Of a stretch of 64,000 nucleotides of DNA, positions 38,201 through 50,229 are shown piece by piece. Source of the stretch: Lycium barbarum (lineage: Eukaryota > Streptophyta > Magnoliopsida > Solanales > Solanaceae); NCBI RefSeq assembly GCF_019175385.1, contig NC_083344.1, forward strand, positions 22,886,380 through 22,950,379. Direction: 5' to 3'. Made by a program: the position numbers and the translations under genes. Every line of letters begins with the position of its first letter. Position 1 is the stretch's first letter. Below the pieces are notes generated by a model, which did no database searches, was not told the DNA's origin, and saw nothing but the letters and a program-made list of their open reading frames with translations.

Positions 38201-39058
38201 GCGACGGTCCTCCATACCCATCGCATAGGCCTGTAGTCGGGCGATGTCCATGTCTGCCTGCAATGACACTGCCATACAGCTATCAACCAAATACCGGTCC
38301 AATCCCATAACATATCTGTGCATCCGATCGGACATATCTGCTACCACGGCCGGTGCATATCGGGCCAGAGAATCAAACTCAAGGTTATACTCGCGAACAC
38401 TCCGACCCCTCTGCTGCAGACGTAAGAATCGATCAGCCCGTGCCCGCCGTAACTCTGGGAGCAAAATGTGGTGGGTGAATGCTGTCACAAACTGATCCCA
38501 AGTGGCTGGAGGGGCACCCTCTCCTCTAGACAGCTCCCAAGTCTCGTACCAGTGTGTAGGCACATCTCGAAGCCTGTGCGAAGCCAGCTCAACCGACTCG
38601 GTCTCTGAAGCCCTGACCAAGTCCAGTGAGTGTCGCATCCCCCGAATAAAATCATGGGGGTCCTCATCGGGCTTAGACCCGAAGAACTCTAGAGGACCAC
38701 ATAACAGAAACTCCCGAACTCTCAGGCTGTCCCGCCTGTCATCGTCATCATCGTCCCTCCGCCCGCGTCTGCGAGCCTGTCCTGCTACCAGTGTAGTCAA
38801 CAGCTGTACAGCCTCCCTCACGGTCCGATCCTCCGCCCCTGGCTGAGGAGCTGGAATCCCAGGAGCGGGTACACGGACCTCTGGAGCTGCTGAAGGTCTT
38901 GCTCCAGGCTGTACTAGTGGGGGTGTAGCAGACCCCTCCGAATGAGGCACAACCTCGGGCAAATCATAGACACGAGCCCGTGTAGCGCGCTGTGCCTGAC
39001 TAGTCTCTCCCATCCTCGCTTTGCCCTTCTGGGCCGCCGTTGCCTTCTTCGGAGGCAT
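35202..39058 (-). pseudogene. Unit D2 gag-pol with 984-bp internal deletion
   Basis: Start at 39058 (M-P-P-K-K). Gag is open, with an intact zinc knuckle. Three lesions follow. The protease catalytic aspartate is tyrosine (GAC to TAC at 37583-37585). An in-frame deletion of 984 bp with a 6-bp ACAGAA junction (36453-36458) joins RT, just past the palm, to the integrase N-terminus and removes the RT thumb and RNase H. One A is missing near 35,880, which shifts the frame after the integrase catalytic core. RT F-I-D-D and integrase M-D-F, D-R-G-T-Q-F and Q-A-E-R remain. The integrase C-terminus continues at 35202-35846. Confidence 0.92.
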
Positions 39059-39166
39059 CACTGCAAACACAATAGCGAGTCAGATCAAAATCACCCTAAC
39101 AGCACAGCTCTATCGCACGATCTAAGATTCCAAAGAAAGTAACATCCTAAATGCCCTGTAGCTTCC

Positions 39167-39202
39167 TGTTTATAGATGTGGTGCACAACACATCGATAAA
39201 CA
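39167..39202 (-). other. Leader hairpin, unit D2
   Basis: Same structure as the D1 copy. Confidence 0.5.
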
Positions 39203-39245
39203 AGACTCTACGAGACACGGCCTGTAGACATTCCGAGGACAAACT

Positions 39246-39257
39246 GCTCTGATACCA
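39246..39257 (-). other. Primer-binding site, unit D2
   Basis: Minus-strand TGGTATCAGAGC next to the rightmost D LTR. Confidence 0.92.
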
Positions 39258-39261
39258 CTTT

Positions 39262-42173
39262 TGTCACGACCCAGCCCCGTGGGCCGCGATTGGCACCCTA
39301 CCTGGGTACCCAGACCGAATCGCGCATTCATTATCAAATCCAAACTTATTTCAGAATTTTACGAAATCATATCAAACGTAATTTATATCAAAAATATGTC
39401 TTAAGCGGTCGCACCAAATCAAAATGCCATATCAAATACAAACTGAGCGGCGGAATAGACATCGCCGGTCAAAAGTGCAAATATAAGCATAAGGGCCATT
39501 TGGGGCCATCATAACAAACTGACCGCTTTAAGACCAGGAATGAAATCAAACCAACATACACAGGACCCGTACCCCACATATATGACTACAGGCCTCTACG
39601 AACTCAAAACAAAGACATATGGCGAGACAGGGCCCCGCCGTACCCAAATAGTCAAATGTACAGAATATATATAAAGCAAAAGGAGTCTGTACCAAAAGTG
39701 GACTCCGGATCAAAGAGGAGTACTCCGGAATAGCAAAGAGCGAAGCCTACTATGGAGGATCACCAATGTCTGTACCTGCGGGCATAAAACGCAGCCCCCG
39801 AAGAAAGGGGGTCAGTACGAAATATGTACTGAGTATGTAAAGCACGGAGTACAGAAATATGGATCAAAACTGAAAGCAAATCAGATAACAAAATGGGATA
39901 CAAATCGGTATGTCAAAATCCGTATCAAAATCATATACGTATATATAATGCAAACGAAATCATGCAAACGCTTAGGAACGTGGTCGCCACTCCGACGCTG
40001 GCGCCACACACAGCATAACACTAGAAGGTTTCAAATCTCCGTACATCCCCGAACACAAACATAATCATAGGTGAGCGTATCGCATCACGAGCCATATCAC
40101 AGCATAACTCCAAACGGAACCCGGCCCTATGGCGAAGCCTCGGGAACCGTAACACAGCATACGGCCGAATTATTATAAGGCGCACGAATCATAACCGGCC
40201 CGGGAACCGGTGAACGAAGTCATAATAAGGCACGAGCGGAGTCGTGAGCAAGAAAATGCAAATCATACTTCAAAATAGTCTTTCAAACCATAATAGTTTT
40301 ACAAATCATTGCATAGCACAAGATAAGCGAATACTTAGTCGATACAAAGATCCGTTTCACAAAAGTTTCCAAAGTGGTACGTATGGCTCAAAACGTAACT
40401 TATCATATCATAATATTCCAAATATATCTCATAGGAGGGAGTTCCAAAATCAAAAGTATCATATCAAACTTTATTCACAAAGATAGCCCAATAAGGCAAA
40501 TAGGGCGTATCGGGGTTAGCGGGCCCACCTCGAGTCAAATTGAGGTGGCGAACATATTTTCTGAACATTTATAGGCCAAAGGGTCATACATAATCATTTC
40601 TAAGTTACCCGACCACAGTTCGATAGGTTTCAGACGAGTGGTGGCATTCTAGCCAAAATAGAGCCCTTAGGCTTCAATTGAATTGAATGAATAGTAACTT
40701 TTCTGTGGATCGGGTTTCGAGGAGCAGGAATGCTCCGGAAGTTCTCATATTCGCCTATCATACTAAGATATGCCAAACGAAGGAGTGGGAAGCTTTACAT
40801 ACCTTACAGACATCGTATGCTCTCCCAAAAGTCAAGTCCCGTTTCGCCCGAAATCTGCAAATGGTCCAATTGAGACTCTTAGGCTTAAAAATGCCTTTAA
40901 CTTCATTCTTGCCTACCGAAATTTCGGCAGCATTTCCCTATAAATCTAACATCCCCGAGACTTAGCTCGGTCCAAAATATATCAACAACAACAGCCCACA
41001 CATCATCGAACAACACAAGTAATAATCAAACCACTCTAGCTTCAAAGTTCTACTTTATTACCTAAGTTGGCAACTTTCATTCAAACTTCCAAAACTTCAA
41101 CTCTATATCTACATAATTGTATTCATTTCCTCATTCAAACTTATACAATCACATCCCAAATACAATCCAAGCCATACACGAAATTGCCCCAAAATCCATT
41201 ACTTTCCATAATTCTTCAAAACATCGAAAATTCACGACGAACATTCTAACTTGCGTCGTTTCATTACGAATTCATTAATACCAACTATAACTCATATTTA
41301 AAGTCTTTAGCACCCTAAATATACAATGATATACACAATTATACCAAAGGTATATACTTTCCGAAAATGTCCGAAATCATTTTCCAACGCCAATTTAATT
41401 CATCAATCAATCATTTACGACATAAAGATCACAACAACACATTATACAACTAAACAAGATCAATTCACACCACTTTCCTCTTCCTAGGCTCACGGCCAAC
41501 ATACAATATACACACACACCCACGGCTTTCTATATACACCAAAGTTACGGGATTCTCGTCTATTCCCAATCCTTAACATATCTATATCAATTTTACAACA
41601 TAAAAGTGTAAGAATTCTCACCTTTTCTTGAAACCCCGACTTGTCGCAAACGTAGTTCTTGTGCCAAACTAATTGTACCCCGTTGAAGAGGGTCTTGAGT
41701 ACTTTACAACTCTGTAGAAATTAAGATTTTTGGATCAACAACAAAGCTTGGAATTTTTTTTATTTTTTTTTTCACTTGGCCGAGAGGTCCTATTCTTGGT
41801 GTTCTTGAATTTTTATCTTGTTCTTGATAATTATCAAGTGTAACATGATATATATCCTTTTAAGAGTCATGTGCTATGCACATGACATCAAAATAATGGG
41901 TTTGGGCCATGGCTAAGGCCGGCCACCCTCCATTCTTTGGGCCTCAATTTTGTGTTGTATTTTCCTTGGCCCAATTCATAAAACGTCCCGTTTTGTAATT
42001 CCCGAAACTAATTTCCGAAATTCCAAATTTACCCTCGGCCTTTCCCGATGTCTTAACACTAAAGATTCCATAACCAACATAGTCATATTCACCAAAATCA
42101 AAATATTTCTTTATAACACATAAATCGTAATTATTTCTCGATTTCCAATTATACGAAAACACGGGACATAACA
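39262..42173 (-). mobile_element. D 5' LTR (LTR Dc), 2,912 bp
   Basis: Nearly identical to Da and Db, with a few small deletions (for example about 9 bp near 40,865). Ends GGACATAACA at 42173, followed by ATCTC. Confidence 0.92.
39776..39831 (-). other. Three-hairpin LTR module (Dc)
   Basis: Three perfect stems, as in Da and Db. Confidence 0.75.
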
Positions 42174-42178
42174 ATCTC
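42174..42178. repeat. Target site duplication of the D dimer (right)
   Basis: ATCTC, identical to 24124-24128. Confidence 0.92.
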
Positions 42179-43034
42179 CTTCTACCCAAGTTGTTCAACA
42201 ACTAAACATTCTTGATAACATGAAATAAACATGAAAACTAACCTTTTATCTCAAAAGATTGAGTTTTGGAATAAGCTATAAACTTATGTGGAAACCCTAG
42301 CTTCAATACCCAAAGAATTCTTGAAGTCTACTAACCCTAGCAAGACTTCTAACGCATTAATATCTGGATTCTTGCCTCTTGATCTTTAATCTCTCTTGGA
42401 TTTTGGCTTGGATTAGTTTATGGAGTTGAAGAGAGGGTTTTTTGCGAGCTCTTGGATCATATTTGGGTAAATAAATTGTCCAAATGAAGTGGAACGAAAT
42501 ATGTAAAGCATGACTTAAAAACCCAACGGGCAATTCTGCGTCCACTTTGACGGATCGTCAAAATTCCTACGGTCCGTAAAGTGCACCGTAAAAATGGCCA
42601 CCCCAACATGGCTCACTGTGACCATCATACGGTGGTTCCCCACCATTTGACAGGCCGTCAAATATTATACGGTCCGTCAAAGTACACTCTTCCGAAATGT
42701 TTCTCCTTTCGATTCGTTTGACTTCCAATCCTTATGGAACCTTCTTGGCACTTGCATAACACTTCATTAACCATATAATAGGCCTGATAGTATCCCCTCA
42801 AGACATCACCAAAAAAATACTAGCTCAATTATGGCGAAAACCTTTCCGAGCGCGACTTACATTTCACTTCCTTTAACAAATTTAGTCCCATATATTTCTA
42901 TGACTTCAAAGTCTTAAGGTACCCACTTAAAGTTATCAAATACTCTCCTCATTCTCATAAGGATCTCATGTTCACCTTAGGTTCGTGCTAGTCTACTCAT
43001 GATTCACACGACTCAAAATTTTTGAGATGTAACA
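42179..43034 (-). mobile_element. Element E 3' LTR, second part
   Basis: The remaining 856 bp, ending TGAGATGTAACA. Joined to 22326-24128 it gives an LTR of about 2.66 kb, close to LTR1 and LTR2. It carries the TACGGTCCGTA palindrome (42568-42578) with degenerate copies around it. Confidence 0.85.
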
Positions 43035-43075
43035 TTCTCCCCCCCCCCCCTTAGGAACATTCGTCCTCGAATGTT
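43035..43075 (-). other. Polypurine tract and inverted repeat, element E
   Basis: Twelve-G run with AGAA (minus strand) next to the LTR, then AACATTCG-TCCT-CGAATGTT at 43056-43075. Confidence 0.85.
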
Positions 43076-43249
43076 AGGTTCTTCGGGATTCTATAAACAT
43101 TTCGCCAGACTTTCCCCTGTAACATGGGACTACCATCCTATCACAACAACCCAAAATACACCACCTCACAGGGCTACAACAACAACATCAATATCCATGG
43201 ACACACACGACTAGGAAAACATCAAGGAAAGCACTACATACCCGAGGAC

Positions 43250-44280
43250 AATGGCGTCTCTGCCTGTGTCTCCTCTGGAGGTGGAAATAAATGCGGGTAC
43301 CTGAACTTCATGTCTTCTTCTACTTCCCAAGTCATTCTATCTCTATATTATTTCGCCATAAGACCTTAACTGAAGCTACATCTTTGGTTCTAAGTCTCCG
43401 TACTTTCCTATCTAGAATGGCAATGGGAATTTCTTCGTAGGATAATTGCTCAGTAACTTGAACATCATCTACCGGTACAACTCTAGAAGGATCTCCAATG
43501 CATTTATGAAGCATTGATACGTGGAAAACTGGATGGACCGACTCCAAATCTGAAGGTACATCTAGTTCATAAGCCACTTGGCCTACCTTGCGTACAACCT
43601 CATAAGGTCTAATATACCGAGGTCTAAGCTTGCCCTTTTTTCGAAATCTCATGATGCCCTTCATTGGTGACACCTTCAGGAATACCCAATCTTTCACTTG
43701 AAACTCTAAGTCCCGTCGACGATTATCTACATAGGATTTCTGACGACTCTGAGCTATTAATAACCGATCCTCTATGAGCTTGACTTTCCCTATAGCTTGT
43801 TGGACCAAGGATGACCCTATCAGTTTGGTCTCCCCTACTTCAACCACCCAATTGGCGATCTGCACTTGTGCCTATACAAAGCCTCATACGGGGCCATTTG
43901 AATGCTAGAATGATAACTATTATTATACGCAAATTCAATAAGAGGTAAGTGATCATCGAAACTACCACCAAAATCTAATACACATGCCCATAGCATATCC
44001 TCAAGGGTATAAATGGTACGTTCAGCTTGTCCATCAGTCTGTGGGTGAAATGTTTTGCTAAGGCTCACTTGAGTCCCCAAACCTTCTTGGAAGGTTTTCC
44101 AGAAATTAGCTGTGAATTGAGTCCCTCTATCGGAGATAATAGATACTGGAACACCGTGAAGTCACACTATCTTTTTAACATAAAGCTTTGCATAATCATC
44201 CACTACATATGTAGTTCTGACCAGTAAGAAATGAGCTGACTTCGTGAGTCTATCTATAATCAACCATATAAAATCATACA
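43250..44280 (-). pseudogene. Element E integrase fragment
   Basis: C-terminal two-thirds of a Tekay-like integrase in two frames: 43835-44080 has the catalytic glutamate region after F-H-P-Q-T-D-G, and 43332-43865 has the K-x-R-P-R-Y-I-R-P-Y variant of the GPY motif, V-H-P-V-F-H-V-S and the chromodomain-like lead-in. Homology stops at about 44,280, upstream of the first catalytic aspartate; the rest of E is missing and element F follows in the opposite orientation. Confidence 0.85.
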
Positions 44281-44613
44281 AGCCTAGAGATTCTAAAGCA
44301 AGATATGATGTCCATAAAGTTAATGTTCCTATTTACGATCCCTTGATGTTGTTCATGGTGTACATTCACCTTAAAATGGTAGTCCTTTCATGGTGAGATA
44401 TGATGATTATGATCACTCCATAATGTAATCGGGGGTTCACGACCTTACGTCACCCCGACATAGCCATAGTTGCTTTAAGTTCTAATGTATGTTTTAACGA
44501 TAAATGTATGATGATGCTAACTTTATGATAAGGTTACGATAAGCTTATGATAAGGTCATGATATGTCTATGATATGTATGATAATGATAGGTCTATGATG
44601 AGCACATGATAAT

Positions 44614-44883
44614 ACGATTCCACCATTCCTAGATGGCCGGGCATGTCACCGCGAAGGCGGGCTGCATACGATTCCGCCGTGCTTAAATGGCCGAGCATGT
44701 CACCGCGAAGGCGGGCTGCATACGATTCCGCCGTGCTTAAATGGCCGAGCATGTCACCGCGAAGGCGGGCTGCATACGATTCCACCGTGCTTAAATGGCC
44801 GGGCATGTCACCGCGAAGGCAAGCTGCTTATGATTACACCTGCCTAGAGGGCCGGGCATGACACCACTAGTGAGCGGTGTATG
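44614..44883 (+). repeat. 54-bp minisatellite, about five units
   Basis: Units start at 44614, 44668, 44722, 44776 and 44830; the last is degenerate. Each contains GGCCGAGCATGTCACCGCG and GAAGGCGGGCTGCAT. Since 54 is a multiple of three, open frames run through on both strands; I do not take them as genes. Confidence 0.92.
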
Positions 44884-45043
44884 ATGGTACCCGGACGCGG
44901 GTTAATAATGATGATACATGTGAGATGATGATATAGGTGATATATATAAAATGTATTTACTCTTAAAGGTTAAGCAGATTATATCTCCATCTTATGTCTT
45001 ATGATTTCTTTATTATGTTCATTTCGTTCATGCCTTAAATACT

Positions 45044-45100
45044 CAGTACAATGTTCGTACTGACGTCCTTTTTCTTTGGACGTTGTGTTCATGCCCACAG
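45044..45100 (+). other. Three-hairpin LTR module (element F)
   Basis: CAGTAC/GTACTG (45044-45062), ACGTCC/GGACGT (45063-45083) and TGTG/CACA (45084-45099). Both lower stems differ from other families on both arms and still pair. Confidence 0.75.
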
Positions 45101-45488
45101 GTAGACAGGGAGGTGATCCAGATTTTTAGGAGCTATCAGTAGACTTTATGAGCACTCAATTGTTCTGGAGGTGCCATTGATTTATCGTTTTGTATATATA
45201 TATGTTTTGAGCACGACGAGGTCCTGTCCCGTCCATATGTCTAGTACTATAGTAGAGGCTCGTAGATACGTATGTGTGGGTAGTATTGTCTCATGATTTC
45301 CTTATTGTACATGTATTATTTTGATAGGTAATGGGCTTATGTATATAAAGGCAAATATGTTTCAAAGTGAGATTGGTTTTCCCTATGATTATGAGCATGA
45401 GAATAAGTATGATAACTAGCGATATGAGTGGTGCTCGGTAGTCAGTTCCGGGTACCTGTCATGGCCCCTAGTCGGGTCGTGACAAAAG

Positions 45489-45500
45489 TGGTATCAGAGC
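45489..45500 (+). other. Primer-binding site, element F
   Basis: TGGTATCAGAGC, four bases after the LTR end. Confidence 0.92.
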
Positions 45501-47649
45501 AGTTCAGTCCTAGGAAGTGTCTACTAGCTGTATCTAGTAGAGTCTTGTTTATGGTGTGTTGCGTGCCACATTTATAAACAGGAGGCTACAGGGAATTTAT
45601 GATGGTTACTGTTCTTTCATCTCTAAGATCGTGTGATAAAGATAAGCCATAGGAAATGAGATTCCTTATACTAACCCTTGATTTCAGCAGAAGAACGACA
45701 TTAACAGAAGAAAGTGATTGATGACATTGAAAGTTATAGAGGTAAGTCCTTTCGTTGAGGCTACGTTATCGGAATATGTATTTATATTATAGTGGATTGG
45801 TTGTCATAAAGGTAAGTCAGTGTAAGTACAACAGAGGAATTGACTAAAGGTATCTCTTGATGATAAGTTCAGTTATAAGTTTGTGAACTAAACAAATTGA
45901 ATGAATCAGAACAAAGGTAAGCGACGGTACGAAATATGTGTGTCGAGTAAGGTAAAAATATTGAGGTACGATTCAAATGTAAACCTGAAGGATGAAAGGG
46001 AAAGTAAATAGGAAGGGATAACAGGGCAGATCGCTAAAGGATCAGGTACATCTCGAAGTGTGATACATGAGGTAAGTTTCGACATCTTTATGCTTTTACT
46101 CGAAAGTGGGAGCCCCGTGTGGCTGAGATATGGCGTACATATATATTGGCCCTGTGAGGCATTGCTGGTATTTGCTGTGTGCAGGTTTTGGGATAGTAAG
46201 GAATATAGAGGAAACTCTGCCAAAATATTCCTAAAATCTAAAGGAGATAAGATATAAGCTTGTAATATGTCCTAACGGGAAAAGATGTTGTGCAAAAAGT
46301 AATGGCAGGATGAGATTACGATAGGAGTATCGTTGACAACTACAAAAGATGAGTTAAATATTATTGAATTGATAGTAACGATAATTATAAGATCGACATT
46401 GATACGGTAAAGAGAAATGCTAGAGTAAATTAGGGAGACTGGTAGTACTAAAACACGACATAGGAGAGGAACGGTAACTCCAATAGAGTGTGACACTAGA
46501 GTATTGATTGGATGGATAAGCATGAGTAAGATACGGTAAGTCTATTAGCGAAATAAAGTAACAGCATGACTGTGGCAGGGGTATGAAATACGAAGGAGTA
46601 TAACGAATGTTAATCCATTGGTAAAACAAATTATATGGTAAGTGTAATAGGGCTGATTAGAAAGAGTAACAAGTCGAGTATGCTTACTTCGCAAGGATTA
46701 TTCTATTTTACGAGCAGGCTTGCAAACGAGATAAAGAAGTGGCACTCTATAGCGTTGATTATGATCAAGATATAATGAGAGCGTGGCAAGAACTGTAATA
46801 CAATGTAAGTAAAATGTAGTGAGAAAACGACTAAAGATGTGACATGTTCTATATGAATAAAGAATGAATGCAAGTGTCAAACCAGCAAGCGAGCCATGGG
46901 GTAGTAGATAAGAAAGCTTATAAGACCTTGTTAGAAAAATCCAGCATAGAGGTTTCGCAATGACATAAATGATAGCAAGTAAACCTGAAAAAGAAATCAG
47001 AGAAATGTGTTATGGAAAAGTAGTAGTAGTTTGTGATTTGTATAATCGAGAGCATGAGTGTTATCTTTAGCTGGATGTAAAAGACCAAGACTACGGAAAG
47101 ATGAATAATGAAATAGGACGATTATTAGGAAAAGGATCAACATAATAAGGATGAGAGGGGATGATCAGAATGAACAAAATAAGTTTTGGAAGCGAAGAAT
47201 GGATTGTACAAAAATAGTATATTCTAAAGGACAAAGCGGTACTAAGTTAAGAATAGGGTTCCTCGTGCGAAGAATAAAGGATTGATTATAAAACGGGAGG
47301 AAATAAGATAAATTGAGGAGGAAAGCATGTAAAGGAATAAGTGGGAAAGAAAAATGTGGCCATAAGTTGTGAGTTTACCGTACATATGATAAAGCGATAA
47401 AGCAAGGCTATCATCAACGAAAAATACAATATGATTATGATTGATTTTGAAATCAATGTTGAGTGCAACACAAGAGTAAAGGAGTATGAGGCATAAGGGG
47501 TATTAGTTGTGCATGAGACTTATATCCTTGAAAATAAAGATGGTGGATTTAAGGGAAAATGCATTTTCGATTACTATAAGTCCATTACGAGAACGAAAAG
47601 GAGAGATGACGCTGTAAGTGAACTGTGAGTATCGAAGAACGGGATAAGT
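45501..47649 (+). mobile_element. Element F interior, left part (non-coding)
   Basis: A leader resembling those of the autonomous elements (hairpin 45546-45580, acceptor-like CTAACCCTTGATTTCAG ending at 45687) is followed by AT-rich sequence with no gag or pol homology I can recognise. Several AGGTAAGT/C sites lie at 45735-45920 and 46071. The block at about 46060-46270 is homologous to G at 51180-51400. Interrupted at 47649 by element G. Confidence 0.75.
47645..47649. repeat. Target site duplication of element G (left)
   Basis: TAAGT, repeated at 58553-58557. Confidence 0.92.
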
Positions 47650-49659
47650 TGTTATATCCCGTGTTTTTGCGTATTCGAAATAATTTTAACTTGTAAGAAA
47701 TAAGGCCATGTTTTTATTTTATTTAACATATGAGTTGTTCATGAAAGAATATTGATGCGGAAATACGAGGAAGGCCAAGGGCAAAATTTGGAATTTTGGA
47801 AATTAGTTTCGGGAATTACAAATAAGATTCATCAACTATTGGGCTAAACAAAAATAAGAATAATTATGGCCCAAAAAGAGGGGGTGGCCGGCCATCTTAT
47901 GGCCCAAGTCCATACCCCTCAAACCCCATGTGATAAAATTATATTAAGGGGGTCTTTATCATTTAGAAGCTTCAAGAGAATTAGTGAAGGAGTGAACAAA
48001 ATAAGAAGAGCAAAAGAAAAGAGGCCATTCGGCCATGGCATAGAAATTTTTGTCCCTCAAAATCTTGTTCCAAAAGTTATTTTCTTGTTGTATTCCCACT
48101 AATTGAAGGGTCCTCTACAACGTGGTGTAATTATTTCGGAAGATAATTCATCCGTTTCATCGTTTCCGCACTTTTGTCAAGTGAAGAGGTTGAAGAGAAA
48201 AGGTAAGAATTAATTCCTTTTTATCATGCTATGAAGGTTTTTTTATGTTGTGGTATGTGGAAATGAGTAGAATTTATGGAAAAATGGAAGTTTGCAAAAT
48301 GGGTGTGCATGTGTGCATGTGGCCGTGTGTGTGTATTGTTGTGTAGTTAAGATGAGTTGAATTTTATGTATTATTCTAGTTGTGGTTATGGTGGAATTCA
48401 TATTGGAAATGAAAGTTGAATAAATTTGATTGAGGTTGGAAATATGGAATGTAGCCGTGTGGTGTAGGGAAGTGGAATGGAAATGGAGTAATTTTGTTTA
48501 GTATGTTAGTTGTGTTGTTGTGATCCTTATAATGTAAATGAAGGCTAAATGGTTTAAATTGGCATTGAAGTTGATTGTAGAAGATTATGTTATTTTAGTA
48601 TGATTTTATGATATTATGGAAATGAAGTTGTTAAAGTGTGGATTATTGTTGTTGGTTATGAATTTGTAAGTAGAAAAGGTGTTGTGATGGTTTTGTTGCA
48701 TATGTAGGAATTTTGGGCGGAATATGGAATTGTTGAATATTGGATATATGGCTTGGAATATCCTTGGCCTATGTTTGAATGACCTTAAATTAGTATATGG
48801 ACATGCAAATATTAATATAGATTTGAAAGTGCAAGTTGGATTGGAAGTTGTTGCATTATTTGGAAAAAAAGGGCTATTTATGTTAGAATGCGTTTCTAGT
48901 CGATTGTTGTTGTTGTTGGTATGGTTGCTGCTAATTTGGCCGAGTTTAATCTCGGGGATGTTGTATGTATAGGGGAGATGCTGCCCAAATTTCTGTAGAC
49001 AAAAAATTGGTTAAGATTGAATTCTTAAAGCCTTATGATTAATATTTGGTAAACATGACCAATTGTAGATTTCGGACGAAACGGGATTTGAGTTTGGGCG
49101 AGCGTAAGGCGCAAGTAAGGTATGTAAAGCTATCCCTTTCCTTCTTTTGGCATGTCCTAGACATACTAGGTTGAGATTTGAGTCTCGGGGGCAATTCTGT
49201 TCATGGAAATCTGAGTCTGATTTTAAGTACTATTCATTCAATGTAATTGAACTATAATTCTTATGTTTTGTTGGAAAACTATTCGAACATCCATAATTTG
49301 CACAAATGTGATAGAATCGTTTTGAAACTTACATGGATGACTCCATAGAGTCTAATGTTCGTAATTTATGTCCGCCACCTCGACTTGACCCGAGGTAGGC
49401 CCACTAGCCCCGAGACTTCCTTCGTTTGTCTTACTTAATCGACTTTCGTATGATATAAAGAGGGGACTTTTGTCTATGAATTTAAGGCTCTGTTTGATTT
49501 GTTCCATAAGTTATTTGAAAGCTCCTAGATGTGAACGACACTAAATGTTTCAGAAAATGGCTCATGAGGTAATTTTCGAAAGTTTTGTAAATTTAAAGGC
49601 TCATATCTTTGGTATACTAATTCTGACAGACTCGATACTTATTTTGAACCTTATGATCT

Positions 49660-49769
<110 letters not shown>

Positions 49770-50229
49770 TTGTTTGTCGAGTCTTGGAACTTAATTGTGT
49801 ATATGCATATGGTTTCCGCACTACTCTGCTCGTGCCTATACTATGACATCGTTCGCCGGTTCCCGGGCCAGTTTGTGATCGTGCGCACTATGATATATTC
49901 GGCAGTATGATGTGTTACGGTTCCCGAGACCTCGCCATAGGGCCGGGTTCCGTTTATGGAGTTATGCTGTGATATGGCTTATGATATGTTCTGATGATAT
50001 CATATGTTGTGTTCGAGGTGTACGGAGATTTGAAACCTTCTGGAGTATGCTGTGTTGTGGCACCAGCGTCAGAGTGGTGACCACGTTCCTGAGCCTTATG
50101 CATGATTATATAATTGCATTATGTACATGTGTCTTCAGTACATATTTTGGTATTTTGATCCGGTATTCTCTCTCTGTACCCTTCACTTCAGTTATGGTTT
50201 GGATTTCTGTACTTTATGCTTTACATATT

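Larger units (their letters stand above)
24129..42173 (-). mobile_element. Element D: tandem dimer, LTR-D1-LTR-D2-LTR
   Basis: An 18,045-bp Tekay-like chromovirus with three LTRs and two internal regions in the same orientation. The outermost ends carry the only target duplication (ATCTC), and the central LTR is joined to a primer site on its left and a polypurine tract on its right. This is what unequal recombination between LTRs of one inserted element would give. It lies inside the LTR of element E. D1 and D2 interiors are very similar but carry different inactivating lesions. Confidence 0.93.
44281..45484 (+). mobile_element. Element F 5' LTR, 5'-truncated
   Basis: About 1.2 kb ending GTCGGGTCGTGACA. 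The upstream half is missing at the junction with E. It contains the 54-bp minisatellite and the three-hairpin module. Its missing start is represented by the F 3' LTR at 60169. Confidence 0.82.

Noticed and set aside
22326..43034. C and E as one element with a duplicated LTR
   Set aside because: A second LTR start at 22326 follows a truncated LTR, and sequence on the far side is a polypurine tract with integrase, so two elements are needed.
44567..44861. Open frames of 72-79 codons on both strands with an 18-residue repeat
   Set aside because: Produced by the 54-bp minisatellite, whose unit length is a multiple of three; both strands are open for the same reason.
47866..48102. 78-codon ORF conserved at 55684-55920
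   Set aside because: Both copies are the same stretch of G 5' and 3' LTR; conservation reflects LTR identity, not protein selection.
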